Below are positions 18,240 through 27,011 of a stretch of DNA of 64,000 bases, one piece after another. Source of the DNA: Spongiihabitans sp965261425 (GTDB taxonomy: Bacteria > Pseudomonadota > Gammaproteobacteria > Arenicellales > Poriferihabitantaceae); NCBI GenBank assembly GCA_965261425.1, contig OZ253452.1, forward strand, positions 806,001 through 870,000, given 5' to 3'. Every line of letters begins with the position of its first letter. The stretch's first letter is position 1. The position numbers and the translations under genes were made by a program. The notes under the pieces were generated by a model that saw only the letters and a program-made list of their open reading frames with translations, did not search any database and was not told the DNA's origin.

Positions 18240-18350
18240 CGCGCCCTGATACTGAATGGGTGACTAAAATCGCCAAACGGTATCGTTCGAAGGCAGCTTC
18301 GTGATGAAGCTGGCGTTTTTTTTCAGCCACTCTGGTGGCGCATTTTTTTA
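18240..18350 (+). promoter_or_regulatory. Structured cold-shock leader with two terminator-like hairpins
   Basis: Just ahead of the cold-shock gene lie two terminator-like hairpins in tandem. The first is CAGCTTC/GAAGCTG (18294-18312) followed by eight T (18316-18323). The second is GCCAC/GTGGC (18326-18339) followed by seven T (18343-18349). Upstream pairings are GATAC with GTATC (18248-18252, 18280-18284) enclosing GGTGA with TCGCC. A competing stem, CGAAG/CTTCG (18288-18292, 18297-18301), overlaps the 5' arm of terminator 1 and could act as an antiterminator. This looks like an attenuator or a small RNA gene; which one is not decided by sequence. Confidence 0.6.
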
Positions 18351-18363
18351 GAAAGAGGTTAGT

Positions 18364-18576
18364 ATGTCAGGTGAATTGGTAAACGGAACCGTTAAGTGGT
18401 TCAACGATGCCAAAGGTTTTGGTTTTATTGAACGAGAAGGAGAGTCAGATGTATTCGTACATTACCGCGCAATAATTGGTGATGGTCGAAAAACACTGCG
18501 CGATGGTCAACAAGTGACTTTCGAAATCACAGAAGGTGAAAAAGGACCACAAGCCGATAGCGTTACACCGCTGTAA
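18364..18576 (+). CDS. Cold-shock domain protein (CspA family)
   Basis: A 70-residue single OB-fold RNA/ssDNA-binding protein that acts as an RNA chaperone. The RNP1 motif KGFGFIE lies at residues 17-23 and RNP2 VFVHY at 30-34. A strong ribosome site (AAAGAGG, about 18351-18357) precedes the ATG. The body ends EGEKGPQADSVTPL, typical of the family. Members of this family can melt terminator hairpins, so the double terminator in its leader suggests autoregulation by antitermination. Confidence 0.94.
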   Translation: MSGELVNGTVKWFNDAKGFGFIEREGESDVFVHYRAIIGDGRKTLRDGQQVTFEITEGEKGPQADSVTPL

Positions 18577-18580
18577 AAGT

Positions 18581-18643
18581 TCGACAATCATTACTTAATA
18601 AGGGCACCTCTATTTATGCGGTGTCCGTAAGTTTGATTGTCGA
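18581..18643. terminator. Two-level inverted repeat after the cold-shock gene
   Basis: TCGACAATCA (18581-18590) pairs with TGATTGTCGA (18634-18643), and within it GGGCACC (18602-18608) pairs with GGTGTCC (18620-18626) allowing one G-T pair. It starts 5 bp after the csp stop codon. No T-run follows, so it may be an mRNA 3'-end stabiliser or a small repeat and not a classic terminator. Confidence 0.55.
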
Positions 18644-18864
18644 TTAAACCACCCACATCTGCCAGCCTCATCGTATGAGCAGATTGCTGTGGGTTATTAC
18701 ACCTGAAGTTAAACTAGAATTTTTTGGTTTGCAACTATTTGGGGGTAGTGACGTGCGTCCTAATTTTCAGCAAGAACTTATTATAAGCATGGCATAAACT
18801 GGTCTGTCCCCATTTGTACAGATAGTTTATCCAGCAACGAGCAAGCCGATCATCCGCATTTGCA

Positions 18865-19473
18865 ATGATGAACTATGAGTTAATTGCTGCCACGATTACA
18901 TTTTGTTTTGTGTCCACCATCACCCCCGGTCCCAATAACTTGATGTTGATGACCTCAGGGGTCAATTTTGGATTCCGTAGAACAGCACCACATATACTTG
19001 GCGTGGCACTCGGTTTTACCATCATGGTGCTGTTAATCGGACTTGGTCTGATGCAATTATTCACCGCCTTTCCGCTGAGTTATCTCATCCTCAAATCGCT
19101 GAGCGTTGCTTATTTGTTGTTTCTGGCATGGAAAATTGCCACCACTTCATCATTCAGTAACGAGCCCGAGAAAGCCACCAAAGGCAAGCCGTTTACATTC
19201 CTGCAAGCCGCCATATTTCAATGGGTCAACCCGAAAGCATGGGCAATCGCACTGGTCGCCATTAATGTTTATACCCCACCATCCTATCCTTTGACGGGGA
19301 TTATTCTGGTAGCACTGTTATTTTGCATGGTATGCATCCTGTCTGCCACCACTTGGACTTTACTCGGCACACAATTAAGACGCTTATTAACCTCGCCATT
19401 AAAGTTGCAAACATTCAATGTCGCAACTGCATTCTTGTTAGTTTGTTCGCTTTACCCCATTTTAATTGATTGA
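18865..19473 (+). CDS. LysE/RhtB-family amino acid exporter
   Basis: A 202-residue inner-membrane protein with about six hydrophobic segments. The family signature is in TM1: FVSTITPGPNNLMLMTSGVN (residues 15-34). Next come GFRRTAPHILGVALGF, then KWVNPKAWAIALVAI-like text at QWVNPKAW (near residue 117), which is typical of RhtB/LysE exporters. Substrate (homoserine, threonine, lysine or others) cannot be told. It stands alone; a gap of about 290 bp with the csp inverted repeat lies before it. Confidence 0.93.
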   Translation: MMNYELIAATITFCFVSTITPGPNNLMLMTSGVNFGFRRTAPHILGVALGFTIMVLLIGLGLMQLFTAFPLSYLILKSLSVAYLLFLAWKIATTSSFSNEPEKATKGKPFTFLQAAIFQWVNPKAWAIALVAINVYTPPSYPLTGIILVALLFCMVCILSATTWTLLGTQLRRLLTSPLKLQTFNVATAFLLVCSLYPILID

Positions 19474-19519
19474 TAACAAGTGCAACGCCCCTTTGACTGC
19501 CGGCAATCGCTGAAGTTGA

Positions 19520-19990
19520 TTAGCCTTTCAAAAGTCGGTGCTTGTCGCGCTCCCAATCTCGTTGTTTTTCAGACTCCCGCTTATCATATTGTTTTTTACC
19601 TTTTGCTAATGCTATTTTTAATTTTACCTTGCCACGTTGCCAGTATAGACTGAGCGGGACGATGGTATAACCAGCGCGTTCGGTGGTACCGATGAGCTTG
19701 TTGATTTCCTTGCTGTGTAGCAGTAGTTTTCTCCTTCGAGTCGGTATCGGATTAACATGCGTGGATGCTGATGCCAGCGGCGAAAAATGCGCCCCAAGCA
19801 AATAAATCTCCCCTTTATATACCGAGACATAACTTTCTTTAAGTTGTGCCCGCCCATCGCGCAGACTCTTTACCTCCCAACCCTGTAGCGCGATGCCGGC
19901 TTCAAACTGATCTTCAATAGTGTAGTCGTGTCTTGCTTTTCGATTCAGCGCGATGGTATTGGAATGCGTCTCTTTTTTGTTTTTTGCCAT
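19520..19990 (-). CDS. smpB: SsrA-binding protein (trans-translation)
   Basis: A 156-residue OB-fold protein that carries tmRNA to stalled ribosomes. Family motifs are clear: ALNRKARHDYTIEDQFEAGI, LQGWEVKSLRDGRAQLKESY (about residues 35-54), and a C-terminal basic tail KGKKQYDKRESEKQRDWERD. Length is usual (160 in E. coli). It is divergent from ratA-rnfH, the conserved gammaproteobacterial arrangement. The ssrA gene itself was not found in the window. Confidence 0.97.
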   Translation of the reverse strand: MAKNKKETHSNTIALNRKARHDYTIEDQFEAGIALQGWEVKSLRDGRAQLKESYVSVYKGEIYLLGAHFSPLASASTHVNPIPTRRRKLLLHSKEINKLIGTTERAGYTIVPLSLYWQRGKVKLKIALAKGKKQYDKRESEKQRDWERDKHRLLKG

Positions 19991-20111
19991 TTTTCAAAAG
20001 AATTTTTCAGATATATTGGTACGTTGACAGTCTGACTTGTCATAGCACATCGCTAATGGCTAATGGCTAAAGTATAATCCACTTGTCAATTTTTGTCTGG
20101 AATAGTCTTCA

Positions 20112-20564
20112 ATGTTTATCGTTGCGCGTTCAGCGTTGGTCATGCACAAAGCTGAAGAAATGTTTACCTTAGTTAATGACGTGCATCGATACCCCGAGTT
20201 TTTGCCGTGGTGCGGTGGTGCTGAAGAATTAATCCATACCGAGCATGAAGTGATTGCTACCATTACCATTGCTTTCAAAGGCATCAACAAGACGTTTACC
20301 ACTAGAAACCAGTTAATCGGCAATGAAAAAATGATACTCACATTGGTTAATGGCCCGTTTAGTACGCTTTCCGGAGTGTGGGAATTTACCCCGTTAACCA
20401 CCACTGCCTCAAAAATCGCCCTAAATCTGGAATTTGATTTTTCCAGCAAAATAGCTGCTAGCATTATTGGTCCAGTGTTTAAGACCATCGCAGATTCGAT
20501 GATCGACTCATTTTGCAAGCGAGCGGACGAAGTATATCCGCAGCCAGAACCAAATAACAAATGA
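20112..20564 (+). CDS. ratA: RatA-type START/SRPBCC-domain protein
   Basis: A 150-residue coenzyme Q-binding-protein-like (COQ10/START) domain. Landmarks are ALVMHKAEEMFTLVNDVHRY and PEFLPWCGGAEE near the start, and NGPFSTLSGVWEFTPL near residue 80. The E. coli homologue RatA binds 50S subunits and blocks 70S formation; family relatives are linked to ubiquinone. It overlaps rnfH by 4 bp (ATGA), so the two genes are translationally coupled. Confidence 0.93.
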   Translation: MFIVARSALVMHKAEEMFTLVNDVHRYPEFLPWCGGAEELIHTEHEVIATITIAFKGINKTFTTRNQLIGNEKMILTLVNGPFSTLSGVWEFTPLTTTASKIALNLEFDFSSKIAASIIGPVFKTIADSMIDSFCKRADEVYPQPEPNNK

Positions 20565-20848
20565 CCGACCTGCAGATTAGCGTGGTCTATGCGCTTCCAG
20601 AGAGTCAGGAAGTCATCACCCTACATTGCCCTCAGGGCACCACTCTCGGTCAGGCGATTGAACAATCCAAAATCTGTGATAAATACCCACAAATCAACCT
20701 CGAATCGCAGCAGGTCGGAGTATATGGTTTGAGACAGAATCTGGACTTTAAGTTGTCGGATAACGACCGCATTGAAATCTATCGCCCATTATCAATATCC
20801 CCCACCGAAGCAAGACGATTGCGTGCCAAATCCAAACATCACAAATAG
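20561..20848 (+). CDS. rnfH: RnfH family ubiquitin-like protein (UPF0125)
   Basis: A 95-residue beta-grasp protein often encoded after ratA. The start ISVVYALPESQEVITLHCPQ, the middle VGVYGLRQNLDFKLSDNDRI, and the end EIYRPLSISPTEARRLRAK are all family hallmarks. Its role is not established in general; it is sometimes called the antitoxin-like partner RatB. Its start overlaps the ratA stop. Confidence 0.93.
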   Translation: MTDLQISVVYALPESQEVITLHCPQGTTLGQAIEQSKICDKYPQINLESQQVGVYGLRQNLDFKLSDNDRIEIYRPLSISPTEARRLRAKSKHHK

Positions 20849-20953
20849 GATGCAGATGATTGGAAAATATAGGTGGCACAGGAGTTGGGCGATAACCGTC
20901 ATTCATCCTTCGTAATTGATGAAATCCACCGTTCAAATGTCCTATATTAGGCA

Positions 20954-20983
20954 TTGCAAAATTCTGCAATTATTTGGTATAAT
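20954..20983 (+). promoter_or_regulatory. Candidate sigma-70 promoter for dksA
   Basis: TTGCAA at 20954-20959 and TATAAT at 20978-20983 are separated by 18 bp. The -10 hexamer is a perfect match. It lies about 90 bp upstream of the dksA ATG on the same strand. Confidence 0.6.
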
Positions 20984-21073
20984 ATCGCCCCGATTTTGGA
21001 ATGCGAGTTTGTTAGATGCCTTCTCTAATTGATAACTTAATTAGTAACTAAACCTCCATGGCAATAAAAGAAC

Positions 21074-21508
21074 ATGGCAACAAAGAAAAACCCGAAATTA
21101 TTGATTCACGGCATCAAGCCTTATAGGTTAAAAAAATCTGAGAAGTACATGAATGCGGCTCATTTGGCGTATTTTGACGCGATACTCAAGTCATGGCTTA
21201 GTGAGCTGACCGATGAAACTTCCCGCACGGTGCATAATATTCAGGATGAAACCGCGAATCATCCCGACCCGACAGATCGTGCTAGTCAGGAAACAGATAT
21301 GACGCTTGAACTACGTGGACGGGATCGTGATCGGAAACTCATCAAGAAAATCGAAGCTTCAATGGCACAATTAATCTTGGGTGATTTCGGTTATTGTGAA
21401 AGTTGCGGGGAAGAAATCGGCTTCAAGCGTCTTGAAGCGCGTCCGACCGCAACCCTGTGCATTGACTGTAAAACACTGGACGAAATCCGCGAAAAGCAAT
21501 TATCTTGA
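21074..21508 (+). CDS. dksA: RNA polymerase-binding transcription factor DksA
   Basis: A 144-residue secondary-channel protein that with ppGpp resets rRNA and amino acid gene transcription. The coiled-coil tip has the two conserved Asp in DPTDRA (Asp65 and Asp68). The zinc finger has Cys108, Cys111, Cys129 and Cys132 (YCESCGEEIG and LCIDC). It is the four-Cys type, close in length to E. coli DksA (151). A well-formed promoter precedes it. Confidence 0.96.
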   Translation: MATKKNPKLLIHGIKPYRLKKSEKYMNAAHLAYFDAILKSWLSELTDETSRTVHNIQDETANHPDPTDRASQETDMTLELRGRDRDRKLIKKIEASMAQLILGDFGYCESCGEEIGFKRLEARPTATLCIDCKTLDEIREKQLS

Positions 21509-21530
21509 TCGTGTTTTATGGCGGCATGGT

Positions 21531-22010
21531 TCATGAGCGCAAGGTCAATGGCTCGGGGCTTACTATCACGCCATCTTCATCGGCATAGGCATAGTGACCG
21601 ACCGCAAAAGAAACTCCGGCAAATCGCACCGTAACATCGGCTTTCCCTAAACCCTCCTTGATGCTTTTTACCGGAATGGTGCCGAGTGCTCGTAGCCCGA
21701 GTGGCATTTGGTTGATTTGCGCGCTGTCTCGAATCATGCCATTGACAATCACCCCAGCCCAACCGTTATTGACTGCCTTTTGCGCGAGTATATCGCCCAA
21801 CATGGCGTAGCGTGTTGAGCCACCACCGTCTATGACCAGCACCGCACCATTGCCTTGCTCGGACACGGCCTGGCGTACTAGCGAATTATCTTCAAACGCT
21901 TTTACCGTGCGAATCGGGCCGTGGAATTGAGCCCTCCCGCCATAACATTGAAAAATCGGCTCGCAGAGTTGGTAATTCGAATATTCATCGGTTAAATCAG
22001 CTGTTTTCAT
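21531..22010 (-). CDS. rraA: RraA family protein (regulator of RNase E activity A)
   Basis: About 159 residues from MKTADLTDEYSNYQLCEPIF. In E. coli RraA binds RNase E and inhibits it; relatives are aldolases or demethylmenaquinone methyltransferase-like by fold. Motifs: VLVIDGGGSTRYAMLGDILA, NGWAGVIVNGMIRDSAQI and LPLGLRALGTIPVKS. An upstream in-frame start at 22046 exists, but its extra residues come from the neighbouring repeat, and AAGAGA on the coding strand sits 7-8 bases from the ATG at 22010, so 22010 is chosen. Confidence 0.92.
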   Translation of the reverse strand: MKTADLTDEYSNYQLCEPIFQCYGGRAQFHGPIRTVKAFEDNSLVRQAVSEQGNGAVLVIDGGGSTRYAMLGDILAQKAVNNGWAGVIVNGMIRDSAQINQMPLGLRALGTIPVKSIKEGLGKADVTVRFAGVSFAVGHYAYADEDGVIVSPEPLTLRS

Positions 22011-22026
22011 CGTCATTCTCTTTTGA

Positions 22027-22164
22027 TAGGTTGTGCAAAAACTCAATATTCGTCTTTCCTAACCCCCTCACCAAGGGGGAATTGAGTGACGACCCTGACA
22101 AGGGGGATTTAGGGGGTTGAGTTTTCCGCATGGCATGTCTAGCGAGGGATTCTTGCACAGTCTC
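22027..22164. repeat. MITE-like dispersed repeat, copy 5 (variant core)
   Basis: About 138 bp with ends GGTTGTGCAAAAACTC and, at the right, ATTCTTGCACAGTCTC. Its core differs from other copies: CCCCCTCACCAAGGGGGAAT and CAAGGGGGATTTAGGGGG. The same core returns at 35419-35488. It separates aceK from rraA and touches the rraA leader. Confidence 0.75.
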
Positions 22165-22181
22165 TTGAGCATTGGTGGGTG

Positions 22182-23996
22182 TCATTTGGTATTGGGGCAT
22201 CGATCAGCATAGCGGTTACAAAATCTTATTTCCTGACGGTACGGAAAGACATCGTGGCGTTTTTTAACAACCAAATCATGTTGTATTTTTTGCCAGTAAC
22301 TCGGTTGTAACAAGTCGGCATGATGGAGCAAAAACCGTTGCCTAACTTTGGGGTGATTGACCACGAATTGTTCAAACTGCTCAGGGAAAAAATCATCTTC
22401 GCCGATGTGAAACCACGGTTCAGAGGCTAATTCCTCCTCTTCGGATTTAGCTTTCGGTATGGCACGGATTTTCATTTTTGTCATGTGGCAGATTTCGTCA
22501 TAATCATAGAAAATAACTCGACCATGCCGCGTAACACCAAAATTTTTCAACAGCATATCGCCGGGGAATATATTGGCGGCAATGACTTCCTTTATCGCAT
22601 TGCCATAGCTTTTGATGCTTTGGTCAATCATTGCATCGTCTGCGTTATCCAGATAAATATTCAGCGGCACCATGCGGCGTTCCATATATAAGTGTCGAAT
22701 AATGACCATACCTTTTTCGATGCTCATACTGGATTGTATGGTTGCCTTTAATTCTGCCAGCAAATCATCGGAAAATCGTTTTATCGGAAAGGCGACGTGA
22801 GAAAACTCCAAAGTATCCGCCATTCTCCCAACCCGATCGTGCATTTTTACCAGCTGATATTTTGCTTTAACGGTGGCACGATCAATGTCTTTCGGCGGCG
22901 TAAAGTGGTCTTTTATGACCTTGAAAACAAACGGGTATGACGGCAAGGTAAATACGCTCATGACCATGCCTTTAATGCCTGGTGCGATGACTAACTTATC
23001 GCTAGAATGCTCCAGATGGTATAAAAATTCACGGTAATACAAGGTCTTACCCTGTTTTTGGAAGCCAATGGCAGTATAGATGTCGCCTCGACTTTTGGTC
23101 GGCAGTATATTTTGCAGAAAGCTGACCAAGCCGGCCGGCACTTTGCTGTTGACCATAAAATAAGCGCGCGTGAAGCTGAAAATCAAAGCAACATCATCGG
23201 CATCTGTGAGGATGGTATCGACATATAATTCCATGTCTGCAGCTAATAACAGCGGAATCACGAAAGCTTGCTGCTCGAATCCAATCAATGCGCGACCGAC
23301 AATATACGCCGCTTTATTTCTATAAAATAACGCCGACACCACTTGTAGTTGTCGATGGGGTAGCGGTCTTACGCCGTCATCGAGATAAGGTTCAAAATTT
23401 TCTGTCAGCAAATCGAGATCGCGTGCAAGATTTTGCCAGCCACAATTCAATCCGAAACTATTTAATAGTTGCTTAAAGATTGCGCGTAGATTGTGTTCAT
23501 CCGGGTAATAGCTGGTATATGCTGGATTTTCCATGTCGAGAAAATCTGTCGCCGCCCCCGGTTTAACAAAAATATGCCGATTGTTGAAATACCGGCGGTC
23601 AAATAAGCGACAAAAAACCGAGTTATAAAAACTCTCAGCCAGCTCGGGTTGCTTGTGATCATACAACAACCACATGTACTGGCGTTTTACATCCTGCCAA
23701 TACGAATTGTCGAGTTCCTCAATATTGAGGTTGTTTTTAACGTATTCGACTGTCTCAGTAACGCGCAAATCGTAAAAATCAATGCGCTCTTTGCGGGCGC
23801 GTACCTCGCCTTCCCAATCGGCTGTTTCAAAGCGTTGTTTGGCGGCACGGGTAATTTTCTGAAAGCGAATAAAATGACGGTGAAAACCATACAGAATGGC
23901 TTCGGCAACTTGTTTAACAAGCGTAGCACTCATTTCATCAATATTGACGGATTGCAGGGGTGCCCATTTTGGGGATTGGAACAAAAGCCCCTGCAC
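22182..23996 (-). CDS. aceK: Isocitrate dehydrogenase kinase/phosphatase
   Basis: A 604-residue bifunctional enzyme that phosphorylates and dephosphorylates isocitrate dehydrogenase, diverting isocitrate into the glyoxylate shunt. The C-terminal kinase-like half shows APGIKGMVMSVFTLPSYPFV and FKVIKDHF (ATP site). Downstream are GRVIFYDYDEICHMT and HIGEDDFFPEQF, both strongly conserved in AceK. It lies 38 bp downstream of aceA, so the two form an aceA-aceK operon. Malate synthase (aceB) is not in the window. Confidence 0.96.
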   Translation of the reverse strand: MQGLLFQSPKWAPLQSVNIDEMSATLVKQVAEAILYGFHRHFIRFQKITRAAKQRFETADWEGEVRARKERIDFYDLRVTETVEYVKNNLNIEELDNSYWQDVKRQYMWLLYDHKQPELAESFYNSVFCRLFDRRYFNNRHIFVKPGAATDFLDMENPAYTSYYPDEHNLRAIFKQLLNSFGLNCGWQNLARDLDLLTENFEPYLDDGVRPLPHRQLQVVSALFYRNKAAYIVGRALIGFEQQAFVIPLLLAADMELYVDTILTDADDVALIFSFTRAYFMVNSKVPAGLVSFLQNILPTKSRGDIYTAIGFQKQGKTLYYREFLYHLEHSSDKLVIAPGIKGMVMSVFTLPSYPFVFKVIKDHFTPPKDIDRATVKAKYQLVKMHDRVGRMADTLEFSHVAFPIKRFSDDLLAELKATIQSSMSIEKGMVIIRHLYMERRMVPLNIYLDNADDAMIDQSIKSYGNAIKEVIAANIFPGDMLLKNFGVTRHGRVIFYDYDEICHMTKMKIRAIPKAKSEEEELASEPWFHIGEDDFFPEQFEQFVVNHPKVRQRFLLHHADLLQPSYWQKIQHDLVVKKRHDVFPYRQEIRFCNRYADRCPNTK

Positions 23997-24034
23997 TCGG
24001 TTGCGAAGATAATCCGCACCAGATTAGCACCAGA

Positions 24035-25348
24035 TTAGAACTGGTCTTCTTCGGTGGAACCGGACAGAGCGGTAACGGATGAGGCACCGCCTTGAATGGT
24101 GGTGGTAACATCATCAAAATAACCGGCACCGACTTCTTGTTGGTGGGCAACAAAGGTATAACCCTTCGCCGCCGCCGCAAATTCCGGTTGCTGTACTTTT
24201 TCAACATAGTGTTTCATGCCTTCGCCACGCGCATAATCATACGCTAAATCATACATCTGATACCACATATTGTGGATGCCAGCGAGGGTAATAAACTGAT
24301 AGGTATAGCCCATTGCCGCCAGCTCATCCTGAAATGAAGCGATGGTTTTGTCATCCAGATTCTTTTTCCAGTTAAACGATGGCGAACAGTTATACGCGAG
24401 CAATTTTCCCGGATAGGCTGAACGCACCGCGCTTGACCACTCGCGTGCAAAACCAAGATCGGGGGTGCCCGTTTCGCACCAAATAAGGTCGGCATAAGCG
24501 GCATAAGAAACGCCCCGGGAAATGGCTTGCTCCAAGCCATTCTTGACCCGATAAAAGCCTTCTGCGGTGCGTTCTCCGGTCAAAAATGGCTTGTCACGGT
24601 CATCGAAATCAGAGGTCAGCAAATTAGCGGCTTCCGAATCGGTTCGCGCTAACAACACGGTCGGCACGTCCAACACATCTGCTGCCAATCGAGCGGAGAT
24701 TAAGGTTTGAATCGACTGTTGGGTCGGCAACAACACCTTACCGCCCATGTGACCGCATTTTTTCACTGCTGCCAGTTGATCCTCAAAATGCACTCCAGCC
24801 GCACCCGCGACAATCATGTTCTTAGCAAGCTCAAACGCATTCAATACGCCACCGAAACCGGCTTCTGCATCGGCAACCACTGGCAAAAAGTAGTCAATGT
24901 ATTGGTCATTGCCTTGCTCAATGCCACGTTGCCACTGAATCTGGTCGGCGCGGGCAAAAGAATTGTTGATACGGCGCACGATAGTTGGCACCGAGTTATA
25001 GGCATACAACGATTGATCGGGATACATCTGCTCGGAGGTGTTGGCATCCGCCGCAACCTGCCAACCGGACAGATAAATGGCTTCGATGCCCGCTTTCGCC
25101 TGCTGCACCGCCTGACCCGCAGTCAATGCGCCTAGGCAATTCACATAGCCCTTTTTAGCGGTTCCATTCACCAACGACCATAATTTCTCGGCACCACGAC
25201 GGGCATAAGTATGTTCGGATTGAACCGAACCGCGCAGTCTGACAACGTCTTCTGCACTATAACCTCGTGTTATGTTTGCCCATCGTGGATTGGTAATCCA
25301 ATCCTGTTCAACCGTTTTGATTTGCTCCGCTCTGGTCATGCTAATCAC
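24035..25348 (-). CDS. aceA: Isocitrate lyase
   Basis: A 437-residue enzyme that splits isocitrate into glyoxylate and succinate. The catalytic loop KKCGHMGGKVLLPT is present, with the nucleophilic Cys at residue 198 (E. coli Cys195). Other landmarks are GWQVAADANTSEQMYPDQSL, VPTIVRRINN, PVVADAEAGFGGVLNAFELA and AYNCSPSFNWKKNLD. The gene is upstream of aceK. Glyoxylate made here could feed the hydroxyacid dehydrogenase at 42.3 kb, although that is only inference. Confidence 0.97.
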   Translation of the reverse strand: MISMTRAEQIKTVEQDWITNPRWANITRGYSAEDVVRLRGSVQSEHTYARRGAEKLWSLVNGTAKKGYVNCLGALTAGQAVQQAKAGIEAIYLSGWQVAADANTSEQMYPDQSLYAYNSVPTIVRRINNSFARADQIQWQRGIEQGNDQYIDYFLPVVADAEAGFGGVLNAFELAKNMIVAGAAGVHFEDQLAAVKKCGHMGGKVLLPTQQSIQTLISARLAADVLDVPTVLLARTDSEAANLLTSDFDDRDKPFLTGERTAEGFYRVKNGLEQAISRGVSYAAYADLIWCETGTPDLGFAREWSSAVRSAYPGKLLAYNCSPSFNWKKNLDDKTIASFQDELAAMGYTYQFITLAGIHNMWYQMYDLAYDYARGEGMKHYVEKVQQPEFAAAAKGYTFVAHQQEVGAGYFDDVTTTIQGGASSVTALSGSTEEDQF

Positions 25349-25795
25349 CTGATTTTTTAAGTTAAAATTTTGAATTTGAGAAAAAAGCTGAAACTGGATA
25401 ATCTGGTATCCTCGCTGGATTTACAATGCTGCTAATACAGTCTTTTTCAATTTGAATCATTAAAAAATTTAATGGTAATCCGAATTTTCCTTAAAAATAT
25501 TTATAATGAGACCCGAACAAACTCGACATTGGATTGCGCTCAATCTGAACCTGTCTGCTCGGTTGCCTCGTTTCATATAGATTAAATAGATACCTGTGTT
25601 TTGTCATATCAATAGCAAACTCTAAACAAAGGGATGCCAAATTGGTACAAGACTAAACCGGATGGTGTATTATTGCCACTGTTATCAGGGGGATAATTGA
25701 AATCAGGGCAAAATCAAGGATAATTGAAACTAACTTGCACCAGCTTTTTGATTTGGCTGTTTGATTTATTAGGCACAAATCACCATTATCAAAAA
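25349..25795. other. AT-rich divergent regulatory region between aceA and phnW
   Basis: About 450 bp without a convincing gene. It is AT-rich, and contains TATAAT at 25502-25507 on the plus strand without a clear -35. It must hold the aceA promoter (leftward) and the phnW promoter (rightward). I see no recognised operator. Confidence 0.5.
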
Positions 25796-26947
25796 ATGAA
25801 TTCTCAATCTTATCAGGGCGTATGCGCCACTTCACCGACGGGTGACCCGTTATTATTGACACCCGGCCCGTTGACCACTTCTGAGACCGTGAAGCAGGCG
25901 ATGCTCCACGATTATGGCTCCCGCGACCGTTATTTTATCGACTTGAATCAACGCCTGCTTGGTCGTCTTGTGGACATGGTCGGTGGACAGGGGACGCATA
26001 CCACGGTGCCATTGCAAGGTAGCGGTACGTTTGTGGTTGAAGCCATGATTGGCTGTTTTGTGCCACCGCAAGGGAAATTACTGATTTGTGTCAACGGGGC
26101 TTATGGACATCGCATTGCAAAAATTTGCCAATACTATGGTCGGCAATATTTGATTCAGGAATCGAATGAAGATGTGCCTGTGGATGTTGCACAACTAGAC
26201 CACACCCTCGAGCAGGATAAATCTATTACCCATGTGGCAGCCGTTTATTGTGAAACCACATCTGGAATTTTGAACCCGCTGGTTGAGATGGCGCGTATTG
26301 TTGCCCAACATGAGCGTGGATTTTTAATTGACGCGATGAGCGCGTTCGGAGCATTGCCGATTGGCAGCAAGTCGGTTCAATTTGACGCGCTGGTCGCTTC
26401 CAGCAACAAGTGTCTTGAAGGTGCGCCCGGCATTGGGTTTTGTATTGCCCGAACGGATGCGTTGCAAAATACAGCGGGTAATAGCCCATCACTGAGCCTT
26501 GATTTATACGATCAATGGACGGTGATGAATGAAACCAAACAATGGCGTTTCACTCCACCAACCCATGTGTTGTTGGCATTCGCTCAGGCATTGAATGAAT
26601 TTGATGAGGAAGGCGGTGTGAGTGGGCGTGGCAGTCGCTATCGGCGCAACTGCGATATACTGGTCGATGGGATGCGCGAAATGGGCTTCAAAACCCTGTT
26701 GTCGGATGAGCTGCAAGCACCCATCATTGTTACATTTTACACGCCACAGGATAGCCGATTTGATTTTAATACGTTCTATGAACGCCTGCGCGAGCAGGGC
26801 TATGTTATTTATCCGGGCAAACTCACGCTTGCCGACAGTTTTCGAATCGGCTGTATCGGACGACTCGGTGCGGATGAAATGCAAGGCGCATTGAGCGCGA
26901 TCCGCAATACCTTAAATGAGTTCGGTATGGCAGCGCACATTACTTAA
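25796..26947 (+). CDS. phnW: 2-aminoethylphosphonate--pyruvate transaminase-like aminotransferase
   Basis: A PLP enzyme of the class V fold that converts 2-aminoethylphosphonate and pyruvate to phosphonoacetaldehyde and alanine. The start LLLTPGPLTTSETVKQAMLH, the pair YGSRD and VPLQGSGTFVVEAM, and the PLP lysine in SSNKCLEGAPGIGF match PhnW better than alanine-glyoxylate transaminase. An in-frame start at 25724 adds 24 unrelated residues; MNSQSYQ at 25796 is preferred. No phnX or phnA/phnY is nearby. A phosphate-type transporter follows. Confidence 0.85.
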   Translation: MNSQSYQGVCATSPTGDPLLLTPGPLTTSETVKQAMLHDYGSRDRYFIDLNQRLLGRLVDMVGGQGTHTTVPLQGSGTFVVEAMIGCFVPPQGKLLICVNGAYGHRIAKICQYYGRQYLIQESNEDVPVDVAQLDHTLEQDKSITHVAAVYCETTSGILNPLVEMARIVAQHERGFLIDAMSAFGALPIGSKSVQFDALVASSNKCLEGAPGIGFCIARTDALQNTAGNSPSLSLDLYDQWTVMNETKQWRFTPPTHVLLAFAQALNEFDEEGGVSGRGSRYRRNCDILVDGMREMGFKTLLSDELQAPIIVTFYTPQDSRFDFNTFYERLREQGYVIYPGKLTLADSFRIGCIGRLGADEMQGALSAIRNTLNEFGMAAHIT

Positions 26948-27011
26948 TAGATGCACTAATTCCAGTTATTGACCGTGTCATTCAACTCACTCATAAAACA
27001 ATTGATACCGA

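Noticed and set aside
20060..20560. A 166-codon minus-strand frame over ratA
   Set aside because: Antisense to a well-supported ratA; no family match or ribosome site.
22011..22046. An upstream start for rraA
   Set aside because: The extra residues are coded by the MITE-like repeat, and the ribosome site fits the ATG at 22010.
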